DNA of 64,000 nucleotides from Streptomyces subrutilus (GTDB taxonomy: Bacteria; Actinomycetota; Actinomycetes; Streptomycetales; Streptomycetaceae), in contig NZ_CP023701.1 in the NCBI RefSeq assembly GCF_008704535.1, positions 5,932,001 to 5,996,000 on the forward strand. The letters are read 5' to 3'. Positions 55,889 to 64,000 of the stretch are shown here, in pieces. A model generated the notes under the pieces. It was not told the origin of the DNA. It saw only the letters and a list, made by a program, of their open reading frames with translations, and ran no database searches. A program made the translations under genes and the position numbers. Numbering within the stretch: position 1 is the stretch's first letter; each line of letters begins with the position of its first letter.

Positions 55889-57326
55889 GTACGAGCGTAG
55901 CAGTGTGGTGGACCTGGCCGAATCCCTGCGGTCGGAGCTCGACCGCTACTCGGTAGGTGGAAAGCTCCCGTCGAGCAGGGCCCTGGTCGAGCGCTACCGG
56001 GTCAGCCCCGTCACCGTCTCCCGGGCGCTCGCCCAGCTCGCGGCCGAGGGCCTCGTCGTCACCCGGCCCGGCTCCGGCGTCTTCCGCGCCCGGCCGCGCA
56101 CGGCCGCCCCCGCGGCCGGGGACACCTCCTGGCAGGAGGTCGCCCTCAGTGCGGAGGGGGCCGGCGAGGTCGTCCCCCGCTCCGTCGACGCCACCGGAGT
56201 GCTGAGCTCGCTCGCCACCGCGCCGTCCGGGGTGATCGAACTCAGCGGCGGCTACCTGCACTCCTCCCTCCAGCCCGAGCGCGCCATGGCGGCCGCGCTG
56301 GCCCGGGCCGGGCGGCGACCCGGGGCCTGGGGCCGGCCGCCCGTCGAGGGGCTGCCCGAGCTCCGCGACTGGTTCGCCCGCGAGATCGGCGGCACCCTCG
56401 GCGCCGCCGACGTCCTGGTCACCGCGGGCGGGCAGAGCGCGCTGGCCACGGCCCTGCGGGCGCTCGCCCCGCCCGGGGCCCCGATCCTCGTGGAGTCGCC
56501 CACCTATCCCGGGCTGCTGGCCATCGCCCGCGCCTCGGGCTGCCGGCCCGTACCCGTACCGGTGGACGCCGAAGGGGTCAGGCCGGAGCTGCTGGCCGCG
56601 GCCTTCGAGGCCACCGGCGCGCGCGTCTTCGTCTGCCAGCCGCTGTTCCAGAACCCGACCGGGACGGTGCTGGCCCCCGGGCGCCGGGCCGAGGTCCTGC
56701 GGACCGCCCGCGCCGCCGGCGCCTTCGTGGTCGAGGACGACTACGCCCGCTACCTGGGCCACGAGGACGCGGGCCCGCTGCCCGCGACCCTGGCCGCCGA
56801 GGACCCCGACGGGGTCGTCGTCCACGTGCGGTCGCTGACCAAGTCCACCTCGCCCAGCCTGCGGGTGGGCGCCCTCGCCGCGCGCGGTCCCGTCGTCGAC
56901 CGGCTGCGCGCCATCCAGGTCGTGGACAGCTTCTTCGTGCCCAGGCCGCTCCAGGAGGCCGCGCTCGAACTGGTCGGCGCCCCCGCGTGGCCGCGCCACC
57001 TGCGCACCGTCGCCGCCGAGCTGCGCCACCGCCGGGACGTCCTGACCGGGGCGCTGCGCCGCGAGCTGCCCGGCCTGGAGCCGCCCCACCCGCCCTCCGG
57101 CGGCTTCCAGCTGTGGGTCCGCTCCGCCGGCGGGGGAGACGACACCGCGCTGGCGGCGGCCGCCCTGCGCGCCGGGGTCGCGGTCGCGCCCGGACGGCCC
57201 TACTTCTGCGCGGAACCGCCCGCTCCGTACGTACGGATGAGCTTCGCCGGGGTGGCCGGCCCGGCCGATCTGGTGGAGGCCGTACGGCGGCTGCGGACCG
57301 GCCCGGCGGGGACGAAACCCTCGTGA
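55887..57326 (+). CDS. MocR/PdxR-type GntR-aminotransferase regulator
   Basis: 479 residues. GntR winged HTH (residues 1-75, LPSSRALVERYRVSPVTVSRALAQLAAEGLVVTRPGSGVFRA) is fused to a fold-type I aminotransferase domain (about 110-475). The PLP-binding lysine is K319 in RSLTKSTSPSLRVG; FQNPTGTVL and EDDYARYLG carry cofactor contacts. MocR proteins sense PLP or amino-compound adducts and usually regulate an adjacent transporter, here the divergent EamA gene. ATG 55887. Confidence 0.92.
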
Positions 57327-57420
57327 AGCGCCCGTCCGTACCGCTCCGGGTCGCCCGCGACGTGGAGCGGGGCTGCGGGGCGTACGTCGACCCGGACGCC
57401 CGGGTCGGCCACCCGCTGCG

Positions 57421-57456
57421 GGAGGCGGACACGGAGGCGGACACGGAGGCGGACAT
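57421..57456. repeat. Tandem 12-bp repeat
   Basis: GGAGGCGGACAC repeated three times (the last ending GGACATG) in the gap between mocR and rox. No gene is supported in the 343-base gap. Confidence 0.6.
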
Positions 57457-57511
57457 GAAGAAGGGCAAGGAGGTCAGCCGCTCCTTGCCACTTTCAAGGT
57501 ATAGCGGGCAG

Positions 57512-57532
57512 GGGGCCTTGCGGCAAGGCCCC
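57512..57532 (+). promoter_or_regulatory. Rifamycin-associated element (RAE)-like inverted repeat
   Basis: GGGGCCTTG, CGG, CAAGGCCCC: nine-base perfect arms around three bases, 137 bases before rox. It matches the rifamycin-associated element reported upstream of rifamycin-inactivation genes (rox, rph, arr, helR) in actinomycetes. TATAGC (57500-57505) just upstream is a possible -10. Confidence 0.8.
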
Positions 57533-57669
57533 GGGGGTGGTGAAGAATCTCCGACCGAGGCGGGAACCTGGCGAAATCAGGCGTTCGCGCGATAGCTGCG
57601 GTTTCGTCGCGCCACGGGTGGATCGTCCCTGGGCGGCCGGCGCTGCCACGACCTGGTGGAAGGGACGTC

Positions 57670-59145
57670 ATGAGGGACGTGATCATCGCCGGCGGCGGTC
57701 CGACCGGCCTGATGCTGGCCGCCGAACTGCGGTTGCACGGGGTGGGCGTGCTCGTACTGGAGAAGGAGGCGCGGCCGCCGGAGCGGTCCCGGGCGCGCGG
57801 CCTGCACGCGCGCAGCGTCGAGGTGATGGACCAGCGCGGCCTGCTGGAGCGGTTCCTGCCGCTCGGCCGGCGGGTCGCGGCCGGCGGCTTCTTCGCCGGG
57901 ATCGGCAGGGAGTGGCCCGCCCGGCTGGACACCTCGCACGCGTACGTCCTGGCCGTCCCGCAGCTGGTCACCGAGCGGCTGCTGACCGAGCACGCCACCG
58001 AACTCGGCGCCGAGATACGGCGCGGCAGCGAACTGGCCGCGCTCGACCAGGACGGGGAAGGGGTGGACGTGGTGCTGGCCGACGGCACCCGGCTGCGCTC
58101 GCGCTACCTCGTCGGCTGCGACGGCGGCCGCAGCACGGTGCGCACGCGGCTCGGCGTCGGCTTCCCCGGGGAGCCCTCCCGGGTCGAGACGCTGCTCGGC
58201 GACATGGAGCTGGGCGTACCGCCCGAGACGCTGGCCGCCGTGACGGCCCAGGTCCGCCTGACCGAGCGCCGGTTCGGCGCCATCCCGGAGGGGGACGGGG
58301 TGTACCGGGTGATCGTGCCCGCCGAGGGGGTGGCGCGGGACCGCACGGCCGCGCCGACCCTCGACGAGTTCAAACGGCAGTTGCGGGCGTACGCGGGCAC
58401 CGACCTCGGCGTCCACTCCCCGCGCTGGCTCTCCCGCTTCGGGGACGCGACCCGGCTGGCGGAGCGCTACCGGGTCGGCCGGGTGCTGCTGGCCGGAGAC
58501 GCGGCGCACGTCCATCCGCCGACCGGCGGGCAGGGGCTCAACCTCGGCATCCAGGACGCGTTCAACCTCGGCTGGAAGCTGGCCGCCGAGGTCAACGGCT
58601 GGGCGCCCCGGGGACTGCTGGACAGCTACCACGAGGAACGGCACCCGGTGGCCGCCGACGTGCTGGAGAACACCCGTGCGCAGATGGAGCTGCTCTCGAC
58701 CGGGCCGGGGCCGCGGGCCGTGCGCCGACTGCTGTCGGAGCTGGTGGAGTTCGAGGAGGTCAACCGGCACCTGATCGAGAAGATCACCGCGATCTCGGTC
58801 CGCTACGACTTCGGCGAGTCGGGTGACTCGGGCGAGTCGGGTGAGTCGGGCGGGTCCGGGCACCCCCTGCTCGGCCGGCGGCTGCGCGACGTGGAGCTGG
58901 ACCGGGGCCGCCTCTACGGGCTGATGCACGGCGGCCGCGGACTGCTGCTGGACCAGACCGGCCGGCTCTCGGTGGCGGGCTGGGCGGACCGGGTCGACCA
59001 CGTCGTGGCCGTCAGCCGGGAGCTGGAGGAACGGGGCGCGCCCGCGGTGCTGCTGCGGCCAGACGGCCACGTGGCCTGGGTCGGCGACGACCAGCGGGAC
59101 CTGCGCGCCCGCCTGCCCCGGTGGTTCGGCGCAGCCACCGTCTGA
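57670..59145 (+). CDS. rox: Rifampin monooxygenase Rox
   Basis: 491-residue class A FAD monooxygenase. FAD/NADPH motifs: GGGPTG (residues 8-13), CDGGRSTVR (about 150) and LLAGDAAHVHPPTGGQGLNLGIQDAFNLGWKLA (from about 275). Residues such as RSRARGLHARSVEVMDQRGLLERF and the C-terminal DGHVAWVG closely match known Rox enzymes as I remember them; these oxidise and linearise rifamycins, giving resistance. The upstream RAE supports this. A Gly-Glu-Ser repeat (about 383-398) is an odd insertion before the C-terminal thioredoxin-like domain. ATG 57670 with GGAAGGGA upstream. Confidence 0.88.
   Translation: MRDVIIAGGGPTGLMLAAELRLHGVGVLVLEKEARPPERSRARGLHARSVEVMDQRGLLERFLPLGRRVAAGGFFAGIGREWPARLDTSHAYVLAVPQLVTERLLTEHATELGAEIRRGSELAALDQDGEGVDVVLADGTRLRSRYLVGCDGGRSTVRTRLGVGFPGEPSRVETLLGDMELGVPPETLAAVTAQVRLTERRFGAIPEGDGVYRVIVPAEGVARDRTAAPTLDEFKRQLRAYAGTDLGVHSPRWLSRFGDATRLAERYRVGRVLLAGDAAHVHPPTGGQGLNLGIQDAFNLGWKLAAEVNGWAPRGLLDSYHEERHPVAADVLENTRAQMELLSTGPGPRAVRRLLSELVEFEEVNRHLIEKITAISVRYDFGESGDSGESGESGGSGHPLLGRRLRDVELDRGRLYGLMHGGRGLLLDQTGRLSVAGWADRVDHVVAVSRELEERGAPAVLLRPDGHVAWVGDDQRDLRARLPRWFGAATV
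58815..58858. repeat. Nine-base repeat inside rox
   Basis: GGCGAGTCG / GGTGACTCG-type units, about four to five copies, coding GESGDSGESGESGGSG. In-frame slippage sequence in a linker between FAD and C-terminal domains. Confidence 0.7.
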
Positions 59146-59241
59146 GCGCCCGCGGTCCGCCGCCCTGCCGCGCCCGTACCGGCGCCGGGCCCGGCCGCCG
59201 TCTTCGCTTCTCCAGGCCGCCCGCCGGATCGGGAGACATCT

Positions 59242-59270
59242 TTGCATAAACCTGCAAGGGTACGTATAGT
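59242..59270 (+). promoter_or_regulatory. argC promoter with ARG box
   Basis: -35 TTGCAT (59242-59247), 17-bp spacer, -10 TATAGT (59265-59270). The dyad TTGCA-N6-TGCAA (59242-59257) overlaps the -35 and fits the Streptomyces ARG-box half-site pattern. ArgR, encoded at the end of the operon, would bind here with arginine. Confidence 0.7.
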
Positions 59271-59294
59271 CATGCCATCGACGAGGAGGGTCCG

Positions 59295-60323
59295 ATGGCA
59301 GTACGTGTAGCGGTGGCCGGAGCGAGCGGGTACGCGGGCGGGGAAGTCCTGCGTCTGCTGCTCTCGCACCCCGAGGCGGAGATCGGCGCGCTGACCGGGA
59401 ACTCCAACGCCGGGCAGTCGCTGGGCTCCCTCCAGCCGCACCTCGGCCCGCTCGCCGGGCGGACCCTGGAGGCGACCACGCCCGAGGTCCTCGCGGGACA
59501 TGATGTCGTATTCCTCGCCCTGCCGCACGGCCAGTCCGCCGCCGTCGCCGCGCAGCTCGGGGACGACGTGCTCGTGATCGACATGGGCGCGGACCACCGG
59601 CTGCGCGACTCCGCCGACTGGGACCGGTTCTACGGCGCCCCGCACGCCGGGACCTGGCCCTACGGCCTCCCCGAGCTGCCCGGCGCCCGCGCCGCGCTGG
59701 CCGGGTCCAAGCGGGTCGCCGTACCCGGCTGCTTCCCCACCGCCGTCTCCCTCGCCCTCTTCCCCGCCTACGCGGAACACCTCGCCGAGCCCGAGGCCGT
59801 GATCGTCGCCGCCACCGGCACCTCGGGTGCGGGCAAGGCCCTCAAGACCAACCTCCTCGGCGCCGAGGTCATGGGCTCCGTCACCCCGTACGGCGTCGGC
59901 GGCGTCCACCGCCACACCCCCGAGATGGTGCAGAACCTCTCCCCGGTGGCCGGGCGGCCCGTCTCCGTCTCGTTCACGCCGACCCTCGTGCCCATGGCCC
60001 GCGGCATCCTCGCCACCTGCTCCGCCAAGGCCCTGCCGGGCACCACGGCCGAGTCGCTGCGCGCCGCCTACGAGAAGGCGTACGCGGACGAGCCCTTCGT
60101 CCAGCTGCTCCCCGAAGGCCAGTGGCCGGCGACCAAGTCCGTCCACGGTTCCAACGCCGTCCACATCCAGGTCGCCCACGACCCCTCCGCCCGGCGGATC
60201 ATCGCCGTCAGCGCCATCGACAACCTGACCAAGGGCACCGCCGGCGGCGCGGTGCAGAGCATGAACATCGCCCTCGGGCTCCCCGAGCAGCTCGGGCTTT
60301 CCACGATCGGAGTCGCACCGTGA
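59295..60323 (+). CDS. argC: N-acetyl-gamma-glutamyl-phosphate reductase
   Basis: 342 residues. NADPH-binding VAVAGASGYAGGEVLRLL, catalytic Cys146 in VPGCFPTAVSLALFP, and GVHRHTPEMVQNL. Third step of ornithine/arginine synthesis from glutamate. ATG 59295 with GAGGAGGG eight bases upstream. First gene of argCJBDR under an ARG-box promoter; its stop overlaps the argJ start (GTGA). Confidence 0.97.
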   Translation: MAVRVAVAGASGYAGGEVLRLLLSHPEAEIGALTGNSNAGQSLGSLQPHLGPLAGRTLEATTPEVLAGHDVVFLALPHGQSAAVAAQLGDDVLVIDMGADHRLRDSADWDRFYGAPHAGTWPYGLPELPGARAALAGSKRVAVPGCFPTAVSLALFPAYAEHLAEPEAVIVAATGTSGAGKALKTNLLGAEVMGSVTPYGVGGVHRHTPEMVQNLSPVAGRPVSVSFTPTLVPMARGILATCSAKALPGTTAESLRAAYEKAYADEPFVQLLPEGQWPATKSVHGSNAVHIQVAHDPSARRIIAVSAIDNLTKGTAGGAVQSMNIALGLPEQLGLSTIGVAP

Positions 60324-61492
60324 GCGTCACGGCAGCACAGGGGTTCACGGCAGCGGGCATCGCCGCCGGGATCAAGGCAAACGGCAACCCGGACCTGGCC
60401 CTCGTGGTCAACCACGGGCCGCGTCTGGCCGCCGCGGGCGTCTTCACCTCCAACCGCGTCAAGGCGGCGCCGGTGCACTGGTCCGAGCAGGTCCTGCGCG
60501 GCGGCACCGTCGGCGCGGTCGTGCTGAACTCCGGCGGCGCCAACGCCTGCACCGGCCCCAAGGGCTTCCAGGACACCCACGCCACGGCCGAGAAGGTCGC
60601 CGAGGTCCTCGGCGCCCACGTGCCGGGCGGGGAGTTCAACGCCGGCGAGATCGCCGTCGCCTCGACCGGCCTGATCGGCGTCCTGCTGCCGATGGACAAG
60701 CTGCTGCCGGGCATCGAGACCGCCGCGGCCGCCCTCTCCGCCGACGGCGGCGAGGCCGCCGCCGTCGCCATCAAGACCACCGACACGGTGCACAAGACCG
60801 CCACGGCCTCCGGGGACGGCTGGACCGTCGGCGGCATGGCCAAGGGCGCGGGCATGCTCGCCCCCGGCCTCGCCACCATGCTCGTCGTCCTCACCACCGA
60901 CGCCGACCTGGACAGCGGCACCCTCGACAAGGCCCTGCGCGACGCGACGCGGACCACCTTCGACCGGGTCGACTCCGACGGCTGCATGTCCACCAACGAC
61001 ACGGTGCTGCTGCTCGCCTCCGGCGCCTCCGGCCGGGTCCCGGGCCACGAGGAGTTCGCCGAAGCCGTACGGTCCGTCTGCGACGATCTCGCCCGCCAGC
61101 TCATCGGCGACGCCGAGGGCGCCAGCAAGGACATCCGCATCGAGGTCGTCGGCGCGGCCAGCGAGGACGACGCGGTCGAGGTCGGCCGGTCCATCGCCCG
61201 CAACAACCTGCTCAAGTGCGCCATCCACGGCGAGGACCCCAACTGGGGCCGGGTGCTGTCCGCCATCGGCACCACCAGGGCGGCCTTCGACCCGGACCGG
61301 CTGAACGTGGCCATCAACGGCGTATGGGTCTGCCGCAACGGATCCGTCGGCGAGGACCGCGACCTGGTGAGCATGAAGGACCGCGAGGTGCGCATCACCG
61401 CCGACCTGTCCGCCGGCACCGAGTCCGCCGTCATCTGGGCCAACGACCTGACCGCCGAGTACGTCCACGAGAACAGCGCGTACAGCTCATGA
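60320..61492 (+). CDS. argJ: Bifunctional ornithine acetyltransferase/N-acetylglutamate synthase
   Basis: 390 residues, Ntn-type self-cleaving enzyme that recycles acetyl groups in arginine synthesis. The cleavage site is KGAGMLAPGLATML, giving Thr186 as the new N-terminal nucleophile of the beta chain. Oxyanion-hole region STGLIG and GVFTSNRVKAAPV are present, plus SRxTFxxDGxxSTND-type segment (FDRVDSDGCMSTNDTVLLLASG). GTG 60320 overlaps argC; its stop overlaps the argB start (ATGA). Confidence 0.97.
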   Translation: MSVTAAQGFTAAGIAAGIKANGNPDLALVVNHGPRLAAAGVFTSNRVKAAPVHWSEQVLRGGTVGAVVLNSGGANACTGPKGFQDTHATAEKVAEVLGAHVPGGEFNAGEIAVASTGLIGVLLPMDKLLPGIETAAAALSADGGEAAAVAIKTTDTVHKTATASGDGWTVGGMAKGAGMLAPGLATMLVVLTTDADLDSGTLDKALRDATRTTFDRVDSDGCMSTNDTVLLLASGASGRVPGHEEFAEAVRSVCDDLARQLIGDAEGASKDIRIEVVGAASEDDAVEVGRSIARNNLLKCAIHGEDPNWGRVLSAIGTTRAAFDPDRLNVAINGVWVCRNGSVGEDRDLVSMKDREVRITADLSAGTESAVIWANDLTAEYVHENSAYSS

Positions 61493-62463
61493 GCGCCGAC
61501 GAGAAGGCCGGACAGCCCGGCAGCGACCAGCCCGGCACGGACGCGGCCGGCGCCGCCGGCACCGCGCGCAAGCACACCGCGCTGCCGAAGGCGCAGATCC
61601 TCATCGAGGCGCTGCCCTGGCTCACCCGCCACAACGGCAAGGTCGTCGTCGTCAAGTTCGGCGGCAACGCCATGATCGACGAGGACCTCAAGGCGGCCTT
61701 CGCCCAGGACGTGGTCTTCCTGCGCCACGCCGGCCTCAAGCCCGTCGTCGTCCACGGCGGCGGCCCCCAGATCAACGCCCAGCTCGACAAGCAGGGCCTG
61801 ATCAGCGAGTTCAAGGCGGGACTGCGCGTCACCACCCCGGAGGCCATGGACGTCGTACGGATGGTCCTGGCCGGCCAGGTGCAGCGCGAGCTGGTCGGGC
61901 TGCTCAACGAGCACGGCCCCCTCGCCGTCGGCATGACCGGCGAGGACGCGCACACCATCACCGCCACCAAGCACAGCCCGCAGATCGACGGCGAGCTCGT
62001 CGACATCGGCCGGGTCGGCGAGATCACCGAGATCAACACCGGCGCCATCGAGGCCCTGCTGGCCGACGGCCGGATCCCGGTCATCTCCTCCATCGCCCGC
62101 AGCGCCGACGACCACCACGTCTACAACGTCAACGCGGACACGGCCGCCGCCGCGCTCGCCGCCGCGCTCGGGGCCGAGACCCTGATGGTCCTCACCGACG
62201 TCGAGGGCCTGTACGCCGACTGGCCGCACAGCGACGAGGTCATCAGCCGGCTCACCGTCAGCGAGCTGGAGAAGCTGCTGCCCGAGCTGTCCAGCGGCAT
62301 GGTCCCCAAGATGGAGGGCTGCCTGCACGCCGTCCGCAACGGCGTCACCACCGCCCGCGTCATCGACGGGCGGGTCCAGCACTCGATCCTGCTGGAGATC
62401 TTCACGGACGAGGGAATCGGCACGATGGTCGTGCCGGACGCGCCGCAAGGGGGAGCGAAGTGA
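61489..62463 (+). CDS. argB: Acetylglutamate kinase
   Basis: 324 residues. A disordered Gly/Ala/Gln-rich N-terminus (about 28 residues) is followed by the amino-acid kinase fold: VVVVKFGGNAMID, PVVVHGGGPQIN, RVTTPEAMDVVRMVLAGQV, and NVNADTAAAALAAALGAETLMVLTDVEGLY. The N-terminal helix region typical of arginine-inhibited hexameric enzymes appears present (KAQILIEALPWLTRHNGK). ATG 61489 overlaps argJ; the 3' end overlaps argD (GTGA). Confidence 0.96.
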   Translation: MSADEKAGQPGSDQPGTDAAGAAGTARKHTALPKAQILIEALPWLTRHNGKVVVVKFGGNAMIDEDLKAAFAQDVVFLRHAGLKPVVVHGGGPQINAQLDKQGLISEFKAGLRVTTPEAMDVVRMVLAGQVQRELVGLLNEHGPLAVGMTGEDAHTITATKHSPQIDGELVDIGRVGEITEINTGAIEALLADGRIPVISSIARSADDHHVYNVNADTAAAALAAALGAETLMVLTDVEGLYADWPHSDEVISRLTVSELEKLLPELSSGMVPKMEGCLHAVRNGVTTARVIDGRVQHSILLEIFTDEGIGTMVVPDAPQGGAK

Positions 62464-63665
62464 CCGCGAACACGGGCAACCAGGAGTACGCCGCCCGCTG
62501 GCAGGGCGCCCTGACCGACAACTACGGCACCCCCGCGGTGGCCCTCGTACGCGGTGAGGGCGCGCAGGTCTGGGACGCGGACGGCGCGCAGTACACCGAC
62601 TTCGTCGGAGGCATCGCCGTCAACGCCCTCGGCCACGCCCACCCGGCGATCGTCGAGGCCGTCACCCGGCAGGTCTCCACCCTCGGGCACGTCTCCAACC
62701 TCTTCGTCTCCGAACCGGTCGTGGCGCTCGGCGAACGGCTGCTCCAGCTCTTCGGCCGCCCCGGCCGGGTCTTCTTCTGCAACTCCGGAGCCGAGGCCGT
62801 CGAGGCCGCCTTCAAGATCGGCCGGCTGACCGGCCGGACCCACATGGTGGCCACCGAGGGCGGCTTCCACGGCCGCACCATGGGCGCCCTCGCCCTCACC
62901 GGCCAGCCGGCGAAGCAGACCCCCTTCCTCCCGCTGCCCGGCGACGTCACCCACGTCCCGTACGGCGACGTGGAGGCCCTGCGGGCCGTCGTCACCGAGG
63001 AGACGGCCCTCGTCGTCATCGAGCCGATCCAGGGCGAGAACGGTGTCGTGGTGCCCCCCGCCGGCTACCTGACCGCCGCCCGCGAGATCACCCGCGCCAC
63101 CGGCACCCTGCTCGTCCTCGACGAGGTCCAGACCGGCATGGGCCGCTGCGGCCAGTGGTTCGAGCACCAGGCCCACGAGGGCGTCGAGCCCGACCTCGTC
63201 ACCCTCGCCAAGGGGCTGGGCGGCGGGCTGCCGATCGGCGCCGTGGCCGCCTTCGGCCCGGCCGCCGACCTGCTCCGGCCCGGCCAGCACGGCACCACCT
63301 TCGGCGGGAACCCGGTGTCCTGCGCCGCCGGCCTCGCCGTGATCGACACCATCGTCGCGGAAGGACTCCTCGACCGGGTCAAGGAGAGCGGCGAGCGGCT
63401 CCGCTCCGGCATCGAGGGCACCGGGCACCGGCTCGTCTCCCACGTCCGCGGCGCGGGCCTGCTCCTGGGTATCGTGCTGACCGAGCCCCTCGCACCCCGG
63501 GTGCAGCAGGCGGCTCGGGAAGCCGGCTTCCTGGTCAACGCGCCCGCCCCCGACGTCGTACGGCTCATGCCCCCGTACGTACTGTCCGAGGCGGAGCTGG
63601 ACGCGTTCCTCCAGGCCCTGCCCGGCATCCTCGACGCAGCCGACGGGGACGGATCCGGAGAATGA
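62460..63665 (+). CDS. argD: Acetylornithine aminotransferase
   Basis: 401 residues, class III PLP aminotransferase. Lys251 in TLAKGLGGGLPIGA binds PLP. FCNSGAEAVEAAFKIGR, GGFHGRTMGALALTG, DEVQTGMGRCG and TTFGGNPVSCAAGLAV are typical. It converts N-acetylglutamate semialdehyde to N-acetylornithine. GTG 62460 overlaps argB and follows AAGGGGGAG, a strong Shine-Dalgarno. Confidence 0.97.
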   Translation: MTANTGNQEYAARWQGALTDNYGTPAVALVRGEGAQVWDADGAQYTDFVGGIAVNALGHAHPAIVEAVTRQVSTLGHVSNLFVSEPVVALGERLLQLFGRPGRVFFCNSGAEAVEAAFKIGRLTGRTHMVATEGGFHGRTMGALALTGQPAKQTPFLPLPGDVTHVPYGDVEALRAVVTEETALVVIEPIQGENGVVVPPAGYLTAAREITRATGTLLVLDEVQTGMGRCGQWFEHQAHEGVEPDLVTLAKGLGGGLPIGAVAAFGPAADLLRPGQHGTTFGGNPVSCAAGLAVIDTIVAEGLLDRVKESGERLRSGIEGTGHRLVSHVRGAGLLLGIVLTEPLAPRVQQAAREAGFLVNAPAPDVVRLMPPYVLSEAELDAFLQALPGILDAADGDGSGE

Positions 63666-63672
63666 GACGACG

Positions 63673-64000
63673 ATGAGTCAGGCGCAGGACACAGAGCACG
63701 GCGGCCAGGCCGTCCCGCAGACCCGCACCGCCCGCCACCGCCGGATCGTGGACATCCTCAACCGGCAGCCCGTCCGCTCCCAGAGCCAGCTCGCCAAGCT
63801 GCTCGCCGACGACGGACTGAGCGTCACGCAGGCGACCCTCTCGCGCGACCTCGACGAGCTGGGCGCCGTGAAGATCCGCAACACCAACGGCGAGCTGATC
63901 TACGCGGTGCCCAGCGAGGGCGGATTCCGCACCCCGCAGGCCCCCCTCGGGGAGTCGGCGAAGGAGGAGCGCATGCGGCGCCTCTCCGGGGAGCTGCTGA
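63673..64000 (+). CDS. argR: Arginine repressor ArgR, 5' part
   Basis: First 109 residues; the gene runs off the window. N-terminal winged HTH (about 18-80): RHRRIVDILNRQPVRSQSQLAKLLADDGLSVTQATLSRDLDELGAVKIRNTNGELIYAVP, the ArgR/AhrC DNA-binding domain. The oligomerisation and arginine-binding C-domain lies outside. ATG 63673 is seven bases after argD with GAGACGA upstream. It likely represses its own operon through the ARG box at 59242. Confidence 0.96.
   Translation, partial: MSQAQDTEHGGQAVPQTRTARHRRIVDILNRQPVRSQSQLAKLLADDGLSVTQATLSRDLDELGAVKIRNTNGELIYAVPSEGGFRTPQAPLGESAKEERMRRLSGELL

Noticed and set aside
57324..57595. Short open frame overlapping the mocR stop (GTGA)
   Set aside because: It runs through a tandem repeat, the probable rox promoter and the RAE palindrome, with low-complexity product; coding is unlikely.

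Overview
The window is high-GC actinobacterial DNA and almost certainly Streptomyces chromosome. It has a complete Pup-proteasome locus, genes packed with ATGA/GTGA overlaps, frequent GTG starts, many TetR/LacI/LysR/MerR/GntR/XRE regulators, and a gene order that (from memory) matches the S. coelicolor arg-phe-infC-glnA4-tat-paf-prc region. It is mostly conserved core chromosome. I see no prophage, insertion sequence, CRISPR array, tRNA or rRNA.

Layout. (1) 1-18323: protein pupylation and degradation. This runs arc (3' end), dop, pup, prcB, prcA, then an intruding divergent lacI-type regulator/MFS exporter pair, pafA, two FKBP prolyl isomerases, pafB-pafC, two small proteins, tatA-tatC, a lipid kinase and helY. 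The run pafA-pafB-pafC-tatA-tatC-helY is the order known from Mycobacterium. (2) 18414-27557: a mixed block of tetR, an RluA-like synthase, a serine hydrolase, a siderophore-interacting protein under an iron box, a 5'-3' exonuclease, an XRE-cupin regulator, an unexported BtuF-like protein, a TDT-family transporter and lysR. (3) 27673-34540: a compact gamma-glutamylation (ethanolamine-type) catabolic locus with a class-I amidotransferase hydrolase, an APC permease, a FadR-type regulator, a glutamine-synthetase-like ligase (glnA4 type), an aldehyde dehydrogenase and an SDR. Two near-identical operator-like sites tie the permease to the regulator/ligase pair. (4) 34611-36006: a decayed HAD phosphatase and a MerR regulator with a textbook 19-bp-spacer promoter. 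(5) 36076-40702: a PLP deaminase/aldolase, a membrane-anchored hypothetical protein, an orphan mycosin-like protease, an SseB-like protein and a DUF1844 protein. (6) 40731-48653: translation genes infC-rpmI-rplT behind a long attenuator leader, with infC apparently starting at ATC, then an rRNA/tRNA methyltransferase, an orphan sensor kinase and pheS-pheT. (7) 48788-57326: a SpoIIE-type phosphatase, an NsdA-like TPR regulator, a Nudix hydrolase, 3-hydroxybutyryl-CoA dehydrogenase, a Tat-exported GHL10 glycosidase-like protein, DUF1918, and an EamA exporter head to head with a MocR regulator. (8) 57512-59145: a rifamycin-associated inverted repeat followed by rox (rifampin monooxygenase). (9) 59242-64000: argC-argJ-argB-argD-argR behind an ARG-box promoter, with argR cut by the window end.

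How the parts work together. Region 1 encodes the full cycle of Pup deamidation (Dop), ligation (PafA), unfolding (ARC) and degradation (PrcBA), plus the PafBC stress regulator. Region 3 can be read as a Puu-like route: import an amino alcohol, gamma-glutamylate it, oxidise it twice, and hydrolyse off glutamate. Region 9 turns glutamate towards ornithine under ArgR control. The most distinctive signals are regulatory: the paired FadR-type sites, the infC leader and ATC start, the rifamycin element before rox, the CATG-overlapping divergent starts of eamA/mocR, and several predicted leaderless promoters. I did not find a clearly unprecedented multi-gene system.
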